The position numbers were made by a program, and so were the translations under genes. Shown here in pieces: positions 43,718-52,642 of a DNA stretch of 64,000 nucleotides (position 1 is its first letter; every line of letters starts with the position of its first letter). The stretch comes from Bacillota bacterium (GTDB taxonomy: Bacteria; Bacillota; Clostridia; Lachnospirales; Lachnospiraceae): contig JAEVYT010000026.1 in the NCBI GenBank assembly GCA_023392615.1, positions 1 to 64,000 on the forward strand. Direction: 5' to 3'. The notes under the pieces are model-generated. The model was not told the DNA's origin and searched no databases. It was given only the letters and a program-made list of their open reading frames with translations.

Positions 43718-43775
43718 AACAGCACAGTCTAGAGCCAGTGCAAAATTAATGGCAGAAACGGGAGGAATATTCATA

Positions 43776-46064
43776 ATGAAAGGCATAAATAAGAGAACCA
43801 TACTAGTTCATATTTTAGGTTTTGTTGTATCGAGAGCAACATTCTTTGGGATGAACCCATTGGCGATTGGTTATTTTACAGCTTCATATCTTGGAAAGAC
43901 AGGAGGTGGACTGGCATTTATCGTATCATTTCTTGGGGTTGCTTCAGTCATGAATCCCGTTCAGATTTTAAAGTATTCATTGTCGCTAGTTGCCAGCTTG
44001 ATTCTGTTTGAGTTACCCATATTTAAAAAAAGGACGGTTCCGGCAGCCGCTATGTATACGATACCATCGATTTTTCTATTTATATTTTCTGCGTTAGAGA
44101 TTCAATCATCTACAAAGTTAGTTAATTTTATAATGTTAGCTTTTTTGGAATCTGTTATCGCAATCGTATCCTCAGTTCTGTTTAAGAACGGTGTTGATTA
44201 TATAAAACAAAGTGCGAAGGGCTTTAAGATGACTAATGAACAAATGGTCAGCATTGCCGTGATCATGGCTGTATGCGTATATGCAATCCCCGATTTTCAG
44301 AGCGATTATTTGGCGCCATTAGAGACAGTCGTCTTTTTCATCATTATCTTTTTTACCTATAAGTATGGTGTGGGGCAAGGGACGATAACCGGAGCAGTCT
44401 GTGGATTTGTGCTTAGTCTTAGGGGGGCTACTTTATCCGATGTGGGTATGTTGACGATGTTAGGCATTATTCCTGCAATCTTTCGAGAGATGGGAAGGTT
44501 TCCAACGGCAACGATATATCTTATCACCGCTGCACTTATAAGTACTTTGAGTGAAAGTATGAAGCTCAATACCAGAGAAATTGGTGCACTTGTCTCAGCC
44601 GTGATTGCATTTTTACTACTTCCAAGGGGAATTATATACCGTGTTGACGCAGCCGGAGGAACTGGGCGGCAGGAGATGTTGGCATCTCAGAATTTGAAAA
44701 AGATTGCTAAGGCCAGAATGAGAATATTCTCGGAATCGTTTTTAAAGTTATCAAAAACACTAGATACCATATCGGAGAGTCAAACAAAATTATCTCAGAA
44801 TAATATAAATCGTATTTTTGAAGATATATCGGACAAGCTATGTAAGAATTGTAAAAATTGTGATAAATGTTGGGAGAATAAATTCAGTCAAAGCTACCAG
44901 GCAGCGTGTGAGTTGTTTGAGGTTGCGGAAAAGAGAGGTACCATTCAAAGAGAGGACATACCGGAATATTTTGCACAAGATTGTATCTGTGTGGATGATT
45001 TTATTCGTGAGACAAATCGAGGGTTTGAGATTGCAAAACTTAACCAGATATGGAGTAGCAGAATATCGGAGAGTCGAGAAGTGATAGCAGAGCAACTTAA
45101 GGATGTATCATCAGTGATCCAGGATATTACCGGAGAGATCTATGAAGCAATTGAAGCTCCAAGATCGGAGGAGGAGCGTGTTATCCGAAGGCTAAGCGCG
45201 GAGCACATTCACATTAGGGATATCACTGTGTTTGAAAGAGGAGACAAACGCAAGGAGGTTTATCTAGCTGCCTCTACAAAAGGTGGAAGGTGCATTACCG
45301 CCAAGGAAGCCTCTGCTGCAATATCGGAAGCACTTGGTGTAAGGATGAGAGTGTCGGTAGCTTCAAAGACAGTAATATCTAAGGAATATGATAATTTTAT
45401 CTTTGTAGAGGACACAAAGTTTAAAACCCTTACCGGTGTAGCAAGGGCAATGAAGGAATCTGTGTCTGGTGATAATTTTTCTGTATTAAATATGGAATCT
45501 GGTGAGTGTATGTTGGCTTTGTCAGATGGAATGGGAACAGGAAAGGAGGCAGGAGATGAAAGCGAAACAGTGATGTCGCTGCTAGAGCAGATGATTGAAT
45601 CGGGATTCAAGGCAGAAACTGCAATAAAATTGATTAACTCTAGTTTGGTACTTAAATCAGACAGACAGACCTTCTCGACGATAGACTTATCCATCATTAA
45701 TCTTTTTACGGGAATGTGTGAATTTATTAAAATAGGAGCGGCGGCAGCCTTTATCAAGAGAGATAACTGGGTGGAGACGATAACCTCCACAACCCTACCG
45801 ATTGGTATGTTCGGTAATGTAGATTATGATACAGTGACCAAAAAGCTGTATGAGGGGGATATTATCATCATGGTGACTGATGGAGTACTAGATAGTTTGA
45901 AGGAGGAGAATAAAGAAGAAGAGATGGAAAAATTAATTATGGAGATAGGGAGCAGGAATCCTCAGGAGATTGCAAACCGTATTCTTGACAAAGCTTTATC
46001 TCAAAGTAATTATGTTCCTATGGATGATATGACCATTATAACAGCCGGTATTTGGTTAAAATAA
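43776..46064 (+). CDS. spoIIE: Stage II sporulation protein E (serine phosphatase)
   Basis: 762 residues from the ATG at 43776 with GGGAGG upstream; longer in-frame starts lack a site. About ten membrane helices (residues 1-290), a central region with a Cys cluster (CKNCKNCDKCWENK) and a C-terminal PP2C-type phosphatase (about 560-760) containing LALSDGMGTGKEAGDESE and IIMVTDGVLDSL metal-binding Asp motifs. SpoIIE dephosphorylates SpoIIAA to activate forespore sigma-F and helps place the polar septum. Confidence 0.95.
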   Translation: MKGINKRTILVHILGFVVSRATFFGMNPLAIGYFTASYLGKTGGGLAFIVSFLGVASVMNPVQILKYSLSLVASLILFELPIFKKRTVPAAAMYTIPSIFLFIFSALEIQSSTKLVNFIMLAFLESVIAIVSSVLFKNGVDYIKQSAKGFKMTNEQMVSIAVIMAVCVYAIPDFQSDYLAPLETVVFFIIIFFTYKYGVGQGTITGAVCGFVLSLRGATLSDVGMLTMLGIIPAIFREMGRFPTATIYLITAALISTLSESMKLNTREIGALVSAVIAFLLLPRGIIYRVDAAGGTGRQEMLASQNLKKIAKARMRIFSESFLKLSKTLDTISESQTKLSQNNINRIFEDISDKLCKNCKNCDKCWENKFSQSYQAACELFEVAEKRGTIQREDIPEYFAQDCICVDDFIRETNRGFEIAKLNQIWSSRISESREVIAEQLKDVSSVIQDITGEIYEAIEAPRSEEERVIRRLSAEHIHIRDITVFERGDKRKEVYLAASTKGGRCITAKEASAAISEALGVRMRVSVASKTVISKEYDNFIFVEDTKFKTLTGVARAMKESVSGDNFSVLNMESGECMLALSDGMGTGKEAGDESETVMSLLEQMIESGFKAETAIKLINSSLVLKSDRQTFSTIDLSIINLFTGMCEFIKIGAAAAFIKRDNWVETITSTTLPIGMFGNVDYDTVTKKLYEGDIIIMVTDGVLDSLKEENKEEEMEKLIMEIGSRNPQEIANRILDKALSQSNYVPMDDMTIITAGIWLK

Positions 46065-46158
46065 AGAAATAAACCGAAAATATCATTGAAATATTAATTT
46101 AAAACGGTTAGAATATTATTGATATTTTCATGGAAAACATTGAAAAGATAGGATAATA

Positions 46159-47589
46159 ATGATTCAAAGAGCATTGGACTACATCAAATTGAATAAGATG
46201 ATAGAAAAGGGAGATAGGATAGTTGTAGGTGTATCCGGTGGTGCTGATTCTGTCTGCCTTTTGTGTGTCCTAGTCAGGGTTTGCAAGGAACTTGAGGCAG
46301 AGCTTGTCGTAGTTCATGTAAATCATGGAATCAGAGGCGCTGAAGCGGATAGAGATGAGAGTTTTGTAAAAGAGTTATGTGAGCGCTTACACCTTGAATA
46401 TATTACGTATACCTATCGAGTGAAAGATATAGCACGTGAAATGGGACTTTCCGAAGAAGAAGCTGGGAGAAAAGTCCGTTATGATTCATTTTTGAAAACA
46501 TGCCGCCAGAAAGAGTGTAATAAGGTGGCGATTGCACATAATAAAAACGATAATGCGGAAACCATTTTATTTCATCTGTTTCGTGGAACAGGGATGAGAG
46601 GGTTGTCCGGAATAGAAGCGAAACGTGTAATGGCTGAAGAACATGGTGAGGTTATGCTTATTAGGCCGTTGTTATTTGCAAAACGTGCAGAGATTGAAGA
46701 GTATTTACAACAGGAGGGAGTCAATTATTTAACCGATTCCACGAATTTAACAGATGATTATACTAGGAATAAGATCCGTAATCGTGTGTTAACTTACGCA
46801 GTAAGTGAAATAAACTCGGGTACGATTGATAATATCGGAGAGACAGCAATACAGCTTCGGGAAGCGTTAAATTACATTGAAGAGAATGTAAGGAAACGTT
46901 TTCACAAATTGGTTAATTTTAATAATTCCTCTTATCGCATATCTGTTAAGGATTTTGAAGAGGAAGACGTTGTGATTCAAAAAGGTATTATATTAAGAAT
47001 ATTGGAGCTGTTGGCAGGGAAACGTAAGGATATTGAGTCAAAACATGTAGAAACGGTTTTGTCTCTACTTAACAAACAGGTGGGTAAGTGCGTACATCTG
47101 CCATATGCAATGGTAGCAGAGAGGGAATACGATTCATTACACTTTCTAATCAGGGGAAAAACGGTAAAATCAAGTGAGTCAAGTGATTTTGAACCACTAC
47201 AAATCATGGTACCAGGAAGAATAAATGTACCTGGAACCGGAAAAGTACTAGAAACTGAGCTTTTGTCGTATAAAAAAGATATTTCTATCCCGAAAAGTAG
47301 TTGTATCAAATGGTTTGATTATGATAAAATAGAAAATGCTGTTGAAATCAGAACGAGAAGAGAAGGAGACTTTCTTCAGGTAAATGCTTTTGGAGGAAGA
47401 AAGAAATTAAAGGATTATTTTATTGATCAAAAAATTCCAAAGAAGCTAAGAGATAGTCAGCTTCTAATCACCGATGGCAATCACGTTATGTGGATACCCG
47501 GATTGGGCGAACGTATTAGTGAAAAATATAAAGTGGAGGATTCCACTAAAAACATACTATTGATGAAAATGATTGATTTGGAGGACTAA
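46159..47589 (+). CDS. tilS: tRNA(Ile)-lysidine synthase
   Basis: 476 residues. PP-loop VGVSGGADSVCLL (SGGADS at 26-31), then VVHVNHGIRG, AHNKNDNAETILFHLFRGTGMRGLSGI and the C-terminal substrate-binding domain (about 370-470) with REGDFLQVNAFGGRKKLKDYFID. TilS converts C34 of tRNA-Ile(CAT) to lysidine. The order spoIIE-tilS-hpt-ftsH is as in Bacillus. A purine-rich site precedes the ATG weakly. Confidence 0.95.
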   Translation: MIQRALDYIKLNKMIEKGDRIVVGVSGGADSVCLLCVLVRVCKELEAELVVVHVNHGIRGAEADRDESFVKELCERLHLEYITYTYRVKDIAREMGLSEEEAGRKVRYDSFLKTCRQKECNKVAIAHNKNDNAETILFHLFRGTGMRGLSGIEAKRVMAEEHGEVMLIRPLLFAKRAEIEEYLQQEGVNYLTDSTNLTDDYTRNKIRNRVLTYAVSEINSGTIDNIGETAIQLREALNYIEENVRKRFHKLVNFNNSSYRISVKDFEEEDVVIQKGIILRILELLAGKRKDIESKHVETVLSLLNKQVGKCVHLPYAMVAEREYDSLHFLIRGKTVKSSESSDFEPLQIMVPGRINVPGTGKVLETELLSYKKDISIPKSSCIKWFDYDKIENAVEIRTRREGDFLQVNAFGGRKKLKDYFIDQKIPKKLRDSQLLITDGNHVMWIPGLGERISEKYKVEDSTKNILLMKMIDLED

Positions 47590-47592
47590 ACT

Positions 47593-48111
47593 ATGTTAAA
47601 AAACGTTAAAGTCATGATATCGGAAGAGGACGTAGACTTAAGAATTAAAGAATTGGCTGAGCAGATTAGCAAGGACTATGAAGGTCAAAGCGTTCACCTA
47701 ATCTGTATCTTAAAAGGAAGTGTTTTCTTCTGCTGTGAATTGGCAAAGAGAATCACTATTCCGGTAACCTTAGATTTCATGTCTGTGTCCAGTTATGGAA
47801 GCGAGACAGTAAGCTCAGGTAGAGTTCGAATCTTAAAGGATCTGGACGAATCTATTCAAGATAGAAATGCTATTATTATTGAAGATATCATTGACTCCGG
47901 AAGAACCTTGGCTCATCTTAGTGATTTGCTAGGTACCAGAGCTCCAAAAAGCTTATCCATCTGTACGTTACTAGATAAACCGGACAGAAGGGAAAAAGAA
48001 GTAGAAGTTAAATATGTTGGCTTTGTAATTCCTGATGAATTTGTAGTGGGTTATGGTCTGGACTATGATCAGCTCTACAGAAATCTTCCTTATATCGGCG
48101 TTGTAGAATAA
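47593..48111 (+). CDS. hpt: Hypoxanthine phosphoribosyltransferase
   Basis: 172 residues, the usual length. PRPP-binding motif NAIIIEDIIDSGRTL, the hood motif VSSYGSETVSSG and C-terminal FVVGYGLDYDQLYRNLPYIG. It salvages hypoxanthine and guanine to IMP/GMP. Starts 3 bases after tilS, so coupled. RBS TGGAGG in the tilS end. Confidence 0.95.
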   Translation: MLKNVKVMISEEDVDLRIKELAEQISKDYEGQSVHLICILKGSVFFCCELAKRITIPVTLDFMSVSSYGSETVSSGRVRILKDLDESIQDRNAIIIEDIIDSGRTLAHLSDLLGTRAPKSLSICTLLDKPDRREKEVEVKYVGFVIPDEFVVGYGLDYDQLYRNLPYIGVVE

Positions 48112-48212
48112 GCGCGATTTGTTCTAGTAAGAGGGTAGAACATCTTTTCAGGGTTAACGTATAATTAATAGATAAATAGATTGACGAATATAATTTGTAA
48201 GGAGGTTGTTTA

Positions 48213-50048
48213 GTGAGAAAACAGATAAAAGGTTACGGTTGGTACATTATCATTTTGCTTATTGTGATAGCTACCCTATATGCTTCTAAAACCTTTGACT
48301 TTAAGGATTCAGGTGATTATAGTGAAACCCAATTCATGAAGGACGTTGAAAACAAACAGATTGAGACAAAAATATATATATATCCGAGCCAATACTATCC
48401 GTTAGGTCAAGTAACGGTTACCACTAAGGATAATAAGGAAAAGTCCTTTAATGCAGTTGATATCAATGAGATCAAAAAATATGCAATGGAGCAGGGTCTA
48501 ACGCCCGTAGCTCATAAGGTTGAAAGACCAAGTGTATTTTTAACATCAGTACTACCTTATATATTGGTGTTTGTGATTATTATCTTGCTGTTCACCTTCT
48601 TGTCGAATCAGGCAGCCGTTGGCGGCGGTAATAATAAGGTAATGAATTTTGGCAAGAGTAGAGCAAAGATGACTACGGATGAGAATAAAAATGTTACATT
48701 TAAGAATGTCGCAGGTCTGGAAGAAGAGAAAGAAGAACTGAGAGAAATAGTAGATTTCTTGAAGTCTCCCAAAAAATATATCCAGCTTGGAGCAAGAATT
48801 CCTAAGGGTGTTTTATTAGTAGGACCTCCGGGAACCGGTAAAACATTGCTCGGTAAGGCAGTAGCAGGGGAAGCTGGTGTTCCGTTCTTCTCCATCTCTG
48901 GTTCCGACTTTGTTGAGATGTTTGTCGGTGTTGGTGCTTCCAGAGTAAGAGATTTGTTTGAGGACGCTAAGAAGAATTCCCCTTGTATCGTATTTATCGA
49001 TGAGATTGATGCTGTTGCAAGACGCCGTGGTACCGGTATGGGCGGAGGACATGATGAAAGAGAACAGACCTTAAATCAGTTGTTGGTTGAGATGGATGGC
49101 TTCGGTACAAACGAAGGTATCATCGTAATGGCGGCCACTAACCGTGTTGATATTCTTGACCCAGCAATATTGAGACCAGGCCGTTTTGATCGTAAAGTAA
49201 CCGTTGGTCGCCCAGATGTAAAGGGAAGAGAAGAGATATTACAGGTACATGCAAAAGGCAAACCTTTGGGTGATGACGTAGATCTAAAGCAAGTAGCTCA
49301 GACAACTGCAGGATTTACCGGAGCCGATCTTGAAAATCTATTAAATGAAGCAGCAATCGGTGCAGCAAAAGACGATAGAAGCTTTATTATTGATGAAGAT
49401 ATTAAAAAAGCGTTTATCAAGGTTGGTATAGGTACCGAGAAGAAGAGTAAGGTTATTACTGACAAAGAAAAGAGAATTACTGCTTTCCATGAAGCAGGTC
49501 ATGCAATTCTGTTCCATAAGCTACCGGACGTAGGACCGGTTTATACCATCTCAATTATTCCTACCGGTAATGGGGCAGCAGGCTTTACGATGCCACTTCC
49601 GGAAAAGGATGAGATGTTTAATACCAAGGGAAGAATGAAGCAGGAGATTATCGTTGATCTTGCCGGTAGAGCCGCTGAAGAGTTGATCTTGGATGATATC
49701 ACAACCGGTGCTTCCCAAGATATCAAGGTAGCGACAAAAACAGCCAGAGCGATGGTTACTCGTTATGGATTCTCTAACTCCATCGGAATGGTAAATTATG
49801 ATAATGACGATGATGAAGTATTCATTGGTAGAGATTTGGCTCATACCAGAAGCTTCAGCGAGAGTGTTGCAAACAAGATTGATGAAGAAGTACGTACAAT
49901 CATCGATGAGTGTTATCAGGAAGCAAAACGCGTTTTAACTGAGAACAGAAAAGTGTTGGAAGCGTGTGCAGAATTGTTAATACAGAAAGAAAGAATCACA
50001 AGGGAAGAATTCGAAGCGTTGTTTGAAGAAACAGCTACAATACTTTAA
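48213..50048 (+). CDS. ftsH: ATP-dependent membrane zinc metalloprotease FtsH
   Basis: 611 residues from a GTG at 48213 with AAGGAGG upstream. Two membrane helices (about 8-27 and 112-133) flank a small extracellular loop. The AAA+ domain has Walker A GPPGTGKT, Walker B CIVFIDEIDA and the second region of homology AATNRVDILDPAILRPGRFDR. The zinc motif HEAGH is followed by the third-ligand region. It degrades misfolded membrane and short-lived regulatory proteins. Confidence 0.96.
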   Translation: MRKQIKGYGWYIIILLIVIATLYASKTFDFKDSGDYSETQFMKDVENKQIETKIYIYPSQYYPLGQVTVTTKDNKEKSFNAVDINEIKKYAMEQGLTPVAHKVERPSVFLTSVLPYILVFVIIILLFTFLSNQAAVGGGNNKVMNFGKSRAKMTTDENKNVTFKNVAGLEEEKEELREIVDFLKSPKKYIQLGARIPKGVLLVGPPGTGKTLLGKAVAGEAGVPFFSISGSDFVEMFVGVGASRVRDLFEDAKKNSPCIVFIDEIDAVARRRGTGMGGGHDEREQTLNQLLVEMDGFGTNEGIIVMAATNRVDILDPAILRPGRFDRKVTVGRPDVKGREEILQVHAKGKPLGDDVDLKQVAQTTAGFTGADLENLLNEAAIGAAKDDRSFIIDEDIKKAFIKVGIGTEKKSKVITDKEKRITAFHEAGHAILFHKLPDVGPVYTISIIPTGNGAAGFTMPLPEKDEMFNTKGRMKQEIIVDLAGRAAEELILDDITTGASQDIKVATKTARAMVTRYGFSNSIGMVNYDNDDDEVFIGRDLAHTRSFSESVANKIDEEVRTIIDECYQEAKRVLTENRKVLEACAELLIQKERITREEFEALFEETATIL

Positions 50049-50170
50049 TTAAAAGAATGTTTCGATCATACAAAGGCCTTTGGTTAACCAATTATCGACA
50101 TATTTTGTGCAGAATGATGAAAATCAGTTAAAATATTTGTAAAGTTTGTGCACACTTATTGATAAGAACA

Positions 50171-50283
50171 TGGTATACTTTGTATGTAAACCCCAATACA
50201 TTATATAGTTTTTGCTACACCCCCCCATAAGTAACAAAAATACCTTCTCCGAAAAAGGACAGTCCCATAACTGTCCTTTTTTA
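50171..50283 (+). ncRNA. Possible C-rich small RNA (or ftsH 3' end) with terminator
   Basis: TGGTATACT (extended -10) at 50171-50179 is followed by about 100 bases containing CCCC, a C7 run at 50220-50226 and CCTTCTCC, then a hairpin AGGACAGT (50256-50263) / ACTGTCCT (50270-50277) and T-run. C-rich single strands before a terminator are typical of small RNAs that pair with Shine-Dalgarno sites. The alternative is a long ftsH 3' UTR. No ORF is seen. Confidence 0.4.
50254..50283 (+). terminator. Terminator downstream of ftsH
   Basis: AGGACAGT (50256-50263) pairs with ACTGTCCT (50270-50277) and a T-run follows. Confidence 0.88.
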
Positions 50284-50363
50284 TTTGTCTTTTGGGAGGA
50301 TTTGTAGATAAAAACAGTGCATTATAATTTATAACATTATTCTAATACAATAGGTATATCACA

Positions 50364-50384
50364 CAGCCCCGTATTCTGGGGCTG
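50364..50384. repeat. GC-rich hairpin in the ftsH-DUF4116 gap
   Basis: CAGCCCC (50364-50370) pairs with GGGGCTG (50378-50384); GGTAT and ATACC outside it extend the fold. No T-run. Role unknown. Confidence 0.5.
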
Positions 50385-50539
50385 TTCTAATACCATTAAT
50401 TATGAGATTAGCCATTTAATTTACTTACTATGACACATTATAATAATTGACTTCCCCAAATCATTCATTATAATAATAGTTAACCATCAATACGATCAAC
50501 AATCGATATATGAAACTGAGAATAGAGGAACATGTCAAT

Positions 50540-51337
50540 ATGGATGAGGCAAATCAGATTGAAATAATAAAGAGAAACCCGGCAGCGATTATGTCAGTAA
50601 AAAATCCCACAGAGGAGATGATGTTAACAGCAGTAACCTGTAACGGATTATTGCTAGAACACCTAAAGCATGCACCCTTGAAGGTGCAAGAGGCAGCCAT
50701 GGAGCAGGACGCACGAGCCATCAGATATATATCGAATCCTTCAGAGGATATGATGAGAAAAGCGGTTGATCGTAACTGGATTAACCTTCAATACATTCAA
50801 AATCCCACAGATCTGGTAGTTCGTCACGCAATCTCATATGCTGGATGGGCAATTCGGTATGTGGAACACGCTACACAGGAGCAGAGGATTTTAGCAGTTC
50901 GTAAGAACTTTGATGCAATAAAATACATAGATAATCCATCAGAAGAAGTTCAGTTGGAGGCGGTACGTTCAAGTTATGAAGCACTTCGATATATGAAAAA
51001 TCCAACTCACCTTACAGAATTGGAAGCTGTTAAGAATAATGATAAGGCTTTTCTTTTTGTAAATGAGATAACTAAGGAGAAGATACTTGATTTTTTAAGG
51101 GTTAATATACAAGTTTTGAAGTACATAAATCGAGAAATTACCGAGATGGAACTTGAAGTGGTGTTAAAAGAGGTGCTGTCCCGTGATGAAGTAGAAGAAG
51201 AGTATGTAAGAGACTTTATTAAATATAGCAGCGTCGAAGATAGTGTTATTCGTCATATCGATAAGCTGAAACTAATATATCACTACGGTAGTAAGCGAGC
51301 TAAGAAAATTGCGGTTGATGAGAGACTGAAGATGTAG
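50540..51337 (+). CDS. DUF4116-like helical repeat protein
   Basis: 265 residues from the ATG at 50540, which has AGAGGA upstream; the ATG at 50510 has none. It is made of about eight repeats of 23-25 residues with the pattern (A)I(R/K)YI-x-NPSE-x3-x-x-AV-x-x-(N/D)-(e.g. AIRYISNPSEDMMRKAV, AIKYIDNPSEEVQLEAV). This resembles the DUF4116 repeats seen in eukaryotes and bacteria; a curved helical scaffold for protein binding is likely. The last 80 residues are less regular. Substrate unknown; next to a MoxR/VWA operon. Confidence 0.7.
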   Translation: MDEANQIEIIKRNPAAIMSVKNPTEEMMLTAVTCNGLLLEHLKHAPLKVQEAAMEQDARAIRYISNPSEDMMRKAVDRNWINLQYIQNPTDLVVRHAISYAGWAIRYVEHATQEQRILAVRKNFDAIKYIDNPSEEVQLEAVRSSYEALRYMKNPTHLTELEAVKNNDKAFLFVNEITKEKILDFLRVNIQVLKYINREITEMELEVVLKEVLSRDEVEEEYVRDFIKYSSVEDSVIRHIDKLKLIYHYGSKRAKKIAVDERLKM

Positions 51338-51427
51338 TAGATAATCGATTTGAAAATTGATCGTTCTTATAGAAAATAGTATTAGTACAAATATTTCTAC
51401 CTATGTGTAGTAATAGCTTGGAGGATA

Positions 51428-51487
51428 GTGTGAAAAATCATAGATTTTCACACGCAAATTTGTGCCTGCGGCCCAAAGTTTGCAGGC
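51428..51487 (+). promoter_or_regulatory. Two hairpins in the leader of the MoxR operon
   Basis: GTGTGAAAA (51428-51436) pairs with TTTTCACAC (51445-51453), and GCCTGC (51464-51469) pairs with GCAGGC (51482-51487), ending about 25 bases before the ATG. There is no T-run. They may control translation or protect the mRNA. Confidence 0.5.
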
Positions 51488-51512
51488 TATGTAGAAAGGC
51501 ATGGTTATTATT

Positions 51513-52631
51513 ATGAACTTTAAGGATACATTAGCAAGTGTAGATTTGGTATTAGCGACCGGAGAGGTTCCCTTAATAGTGGGGGAAAGCGGTATAGGAA
51601 AAACAGCCTTGGCAAATCTGCTTGCAGAAAAAAATAATTGGAGTCTGATTGTAATAGACGGTAATTTGTTAAAGGAAGGAGAAATCGGTGGTCTGCCCAC
51701 GATAGAAAGTTACTTGGGGCAGGATGCGGATGGCCGAAATACAGAGAAAAAGATAACGGTATATGCAATACATAACAAATTAAAAGAAATAGATGATGCG
51801 ATAGCAATGGGAAGCACAGTGCTTTTATTTATCGATGAAATAAACCGTTGTGAACATACGGTTCAGCAGGAACTGATGAATCTTATCTTAAACAGGGAAA
51901 TTAACGGTTACCGATTAGCAAAGGAGGTTCATATTCTCGCTGCTATGAATCCATCAGGGAGATATGGCTCGGATTATGATTATCAGGTAGTTGATATGGA
52001 CCCAGCACAGGAGAATCGATTTGTATGGTTGTTCATGGAACCGGACGCATTTCAATGGATTGAATGGGCAGAAGGGGCGGGATTGGATCAGAAGATTGTT
52101 GAGTTTATTGCCACATTTCCGGAGCATTTAATTAAGAAAAACGGTGATGATATCCATGCAACTCCTAGAAGCTATGAGAGAATCTCTAAGGCATATCGGA
52201 TCTATAAAGAGAAAAAGGATTCCATACCAAGATCCGTGTTTGTGAATGTATTAGAAGGCAATGTGGGCAAGATGATAGCTGCTGAATTTATCAGTTTTGT
52301 TGAGGCGGATTACAGTCCGCTACTAACGTATGAAGAAGTGTTTGGTAGTGATTTATCAACTGATCTATCCGAACGAATATCCAAAGAAACTCATACAAGA
52401 CTTTATATTGCTGTGAAGAATATGCTTAAGAGACTAGAGAAAGATATAATAGATCAATCAATTGATGTAGAAGTTTATGTCAATCAGTTGATTATGTTGT
52501 TAAAAATTTACCCGGTTGATTTAAGGATTGGTATAATGAAGGATATCAGAAACGGATATTCTGAAGTTTATAAAATTGCTATTGAGGATGAGAACTTTAT
52601 AAATCTGTATTATGAAGCAATGCTTCAATAA
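51513..52631 (+). CDS. MoxR-family AAA+ ATPase
   Basis: 372 residues from the ATG at 51513 (a second ATG four codons earlier, at 51501, sits only two bases after the AAAGG site). It has Walker A GESGIGKT (24-31), Walker B LLFIDEINRCEHTVQQEL and sensor 1 HILAAMNPSGRYG. A C-terminal extension of about 120 residues ends the protein. MoxR ATPases are chaperones that work with VWA-domain partners, and one follows 12 bases downstream. Confidence 0.88.
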   Translation: MNFKDTLASVDLVLATGEVPLIVGESGIGKTALANLLAEKNNWSLIVIDGNLLKEGEIGGLPTIESYLGQDADGRNTEKKITVYAIHNKLKEIDDAIAMGSTVLLFIDEINRCEHTVQQELMNLILNREINGYRLAKEVHILAAMNPSGRYGSDYDYQVVDMDPAQENRFVWLFMEPDAFQWIEWAEGAGLDQKIVEFIATFPEHLIKKNGDDIHATPRSYERISKAYRIYKEKKDSIPRSVFVNVLEGNVGKMIAAEFISFVEADYSPLLTYEEVFGSDLSTDLSERISKETHTRLYIAVKNMLKRLEKDIIDQSIDVEVYVNQLIMLLKIYPVDLRIGIMKDIRNGYSEVYKIAIEDENFINLYYEAMLQ

Positions 52632-52642
52632 GGGGATGTTGA

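Noticed and set aside
45260..45790. 176-codon minus-strand open frame
   Set aside because: Lies entirely within spoIIE, opposite strand, no ribosome site, no recognisable domain.
50220..50226. C7 run as a phase-variation switch
   Set aside because: It is not inside or just upstream of any coding frame or between promoter elements.
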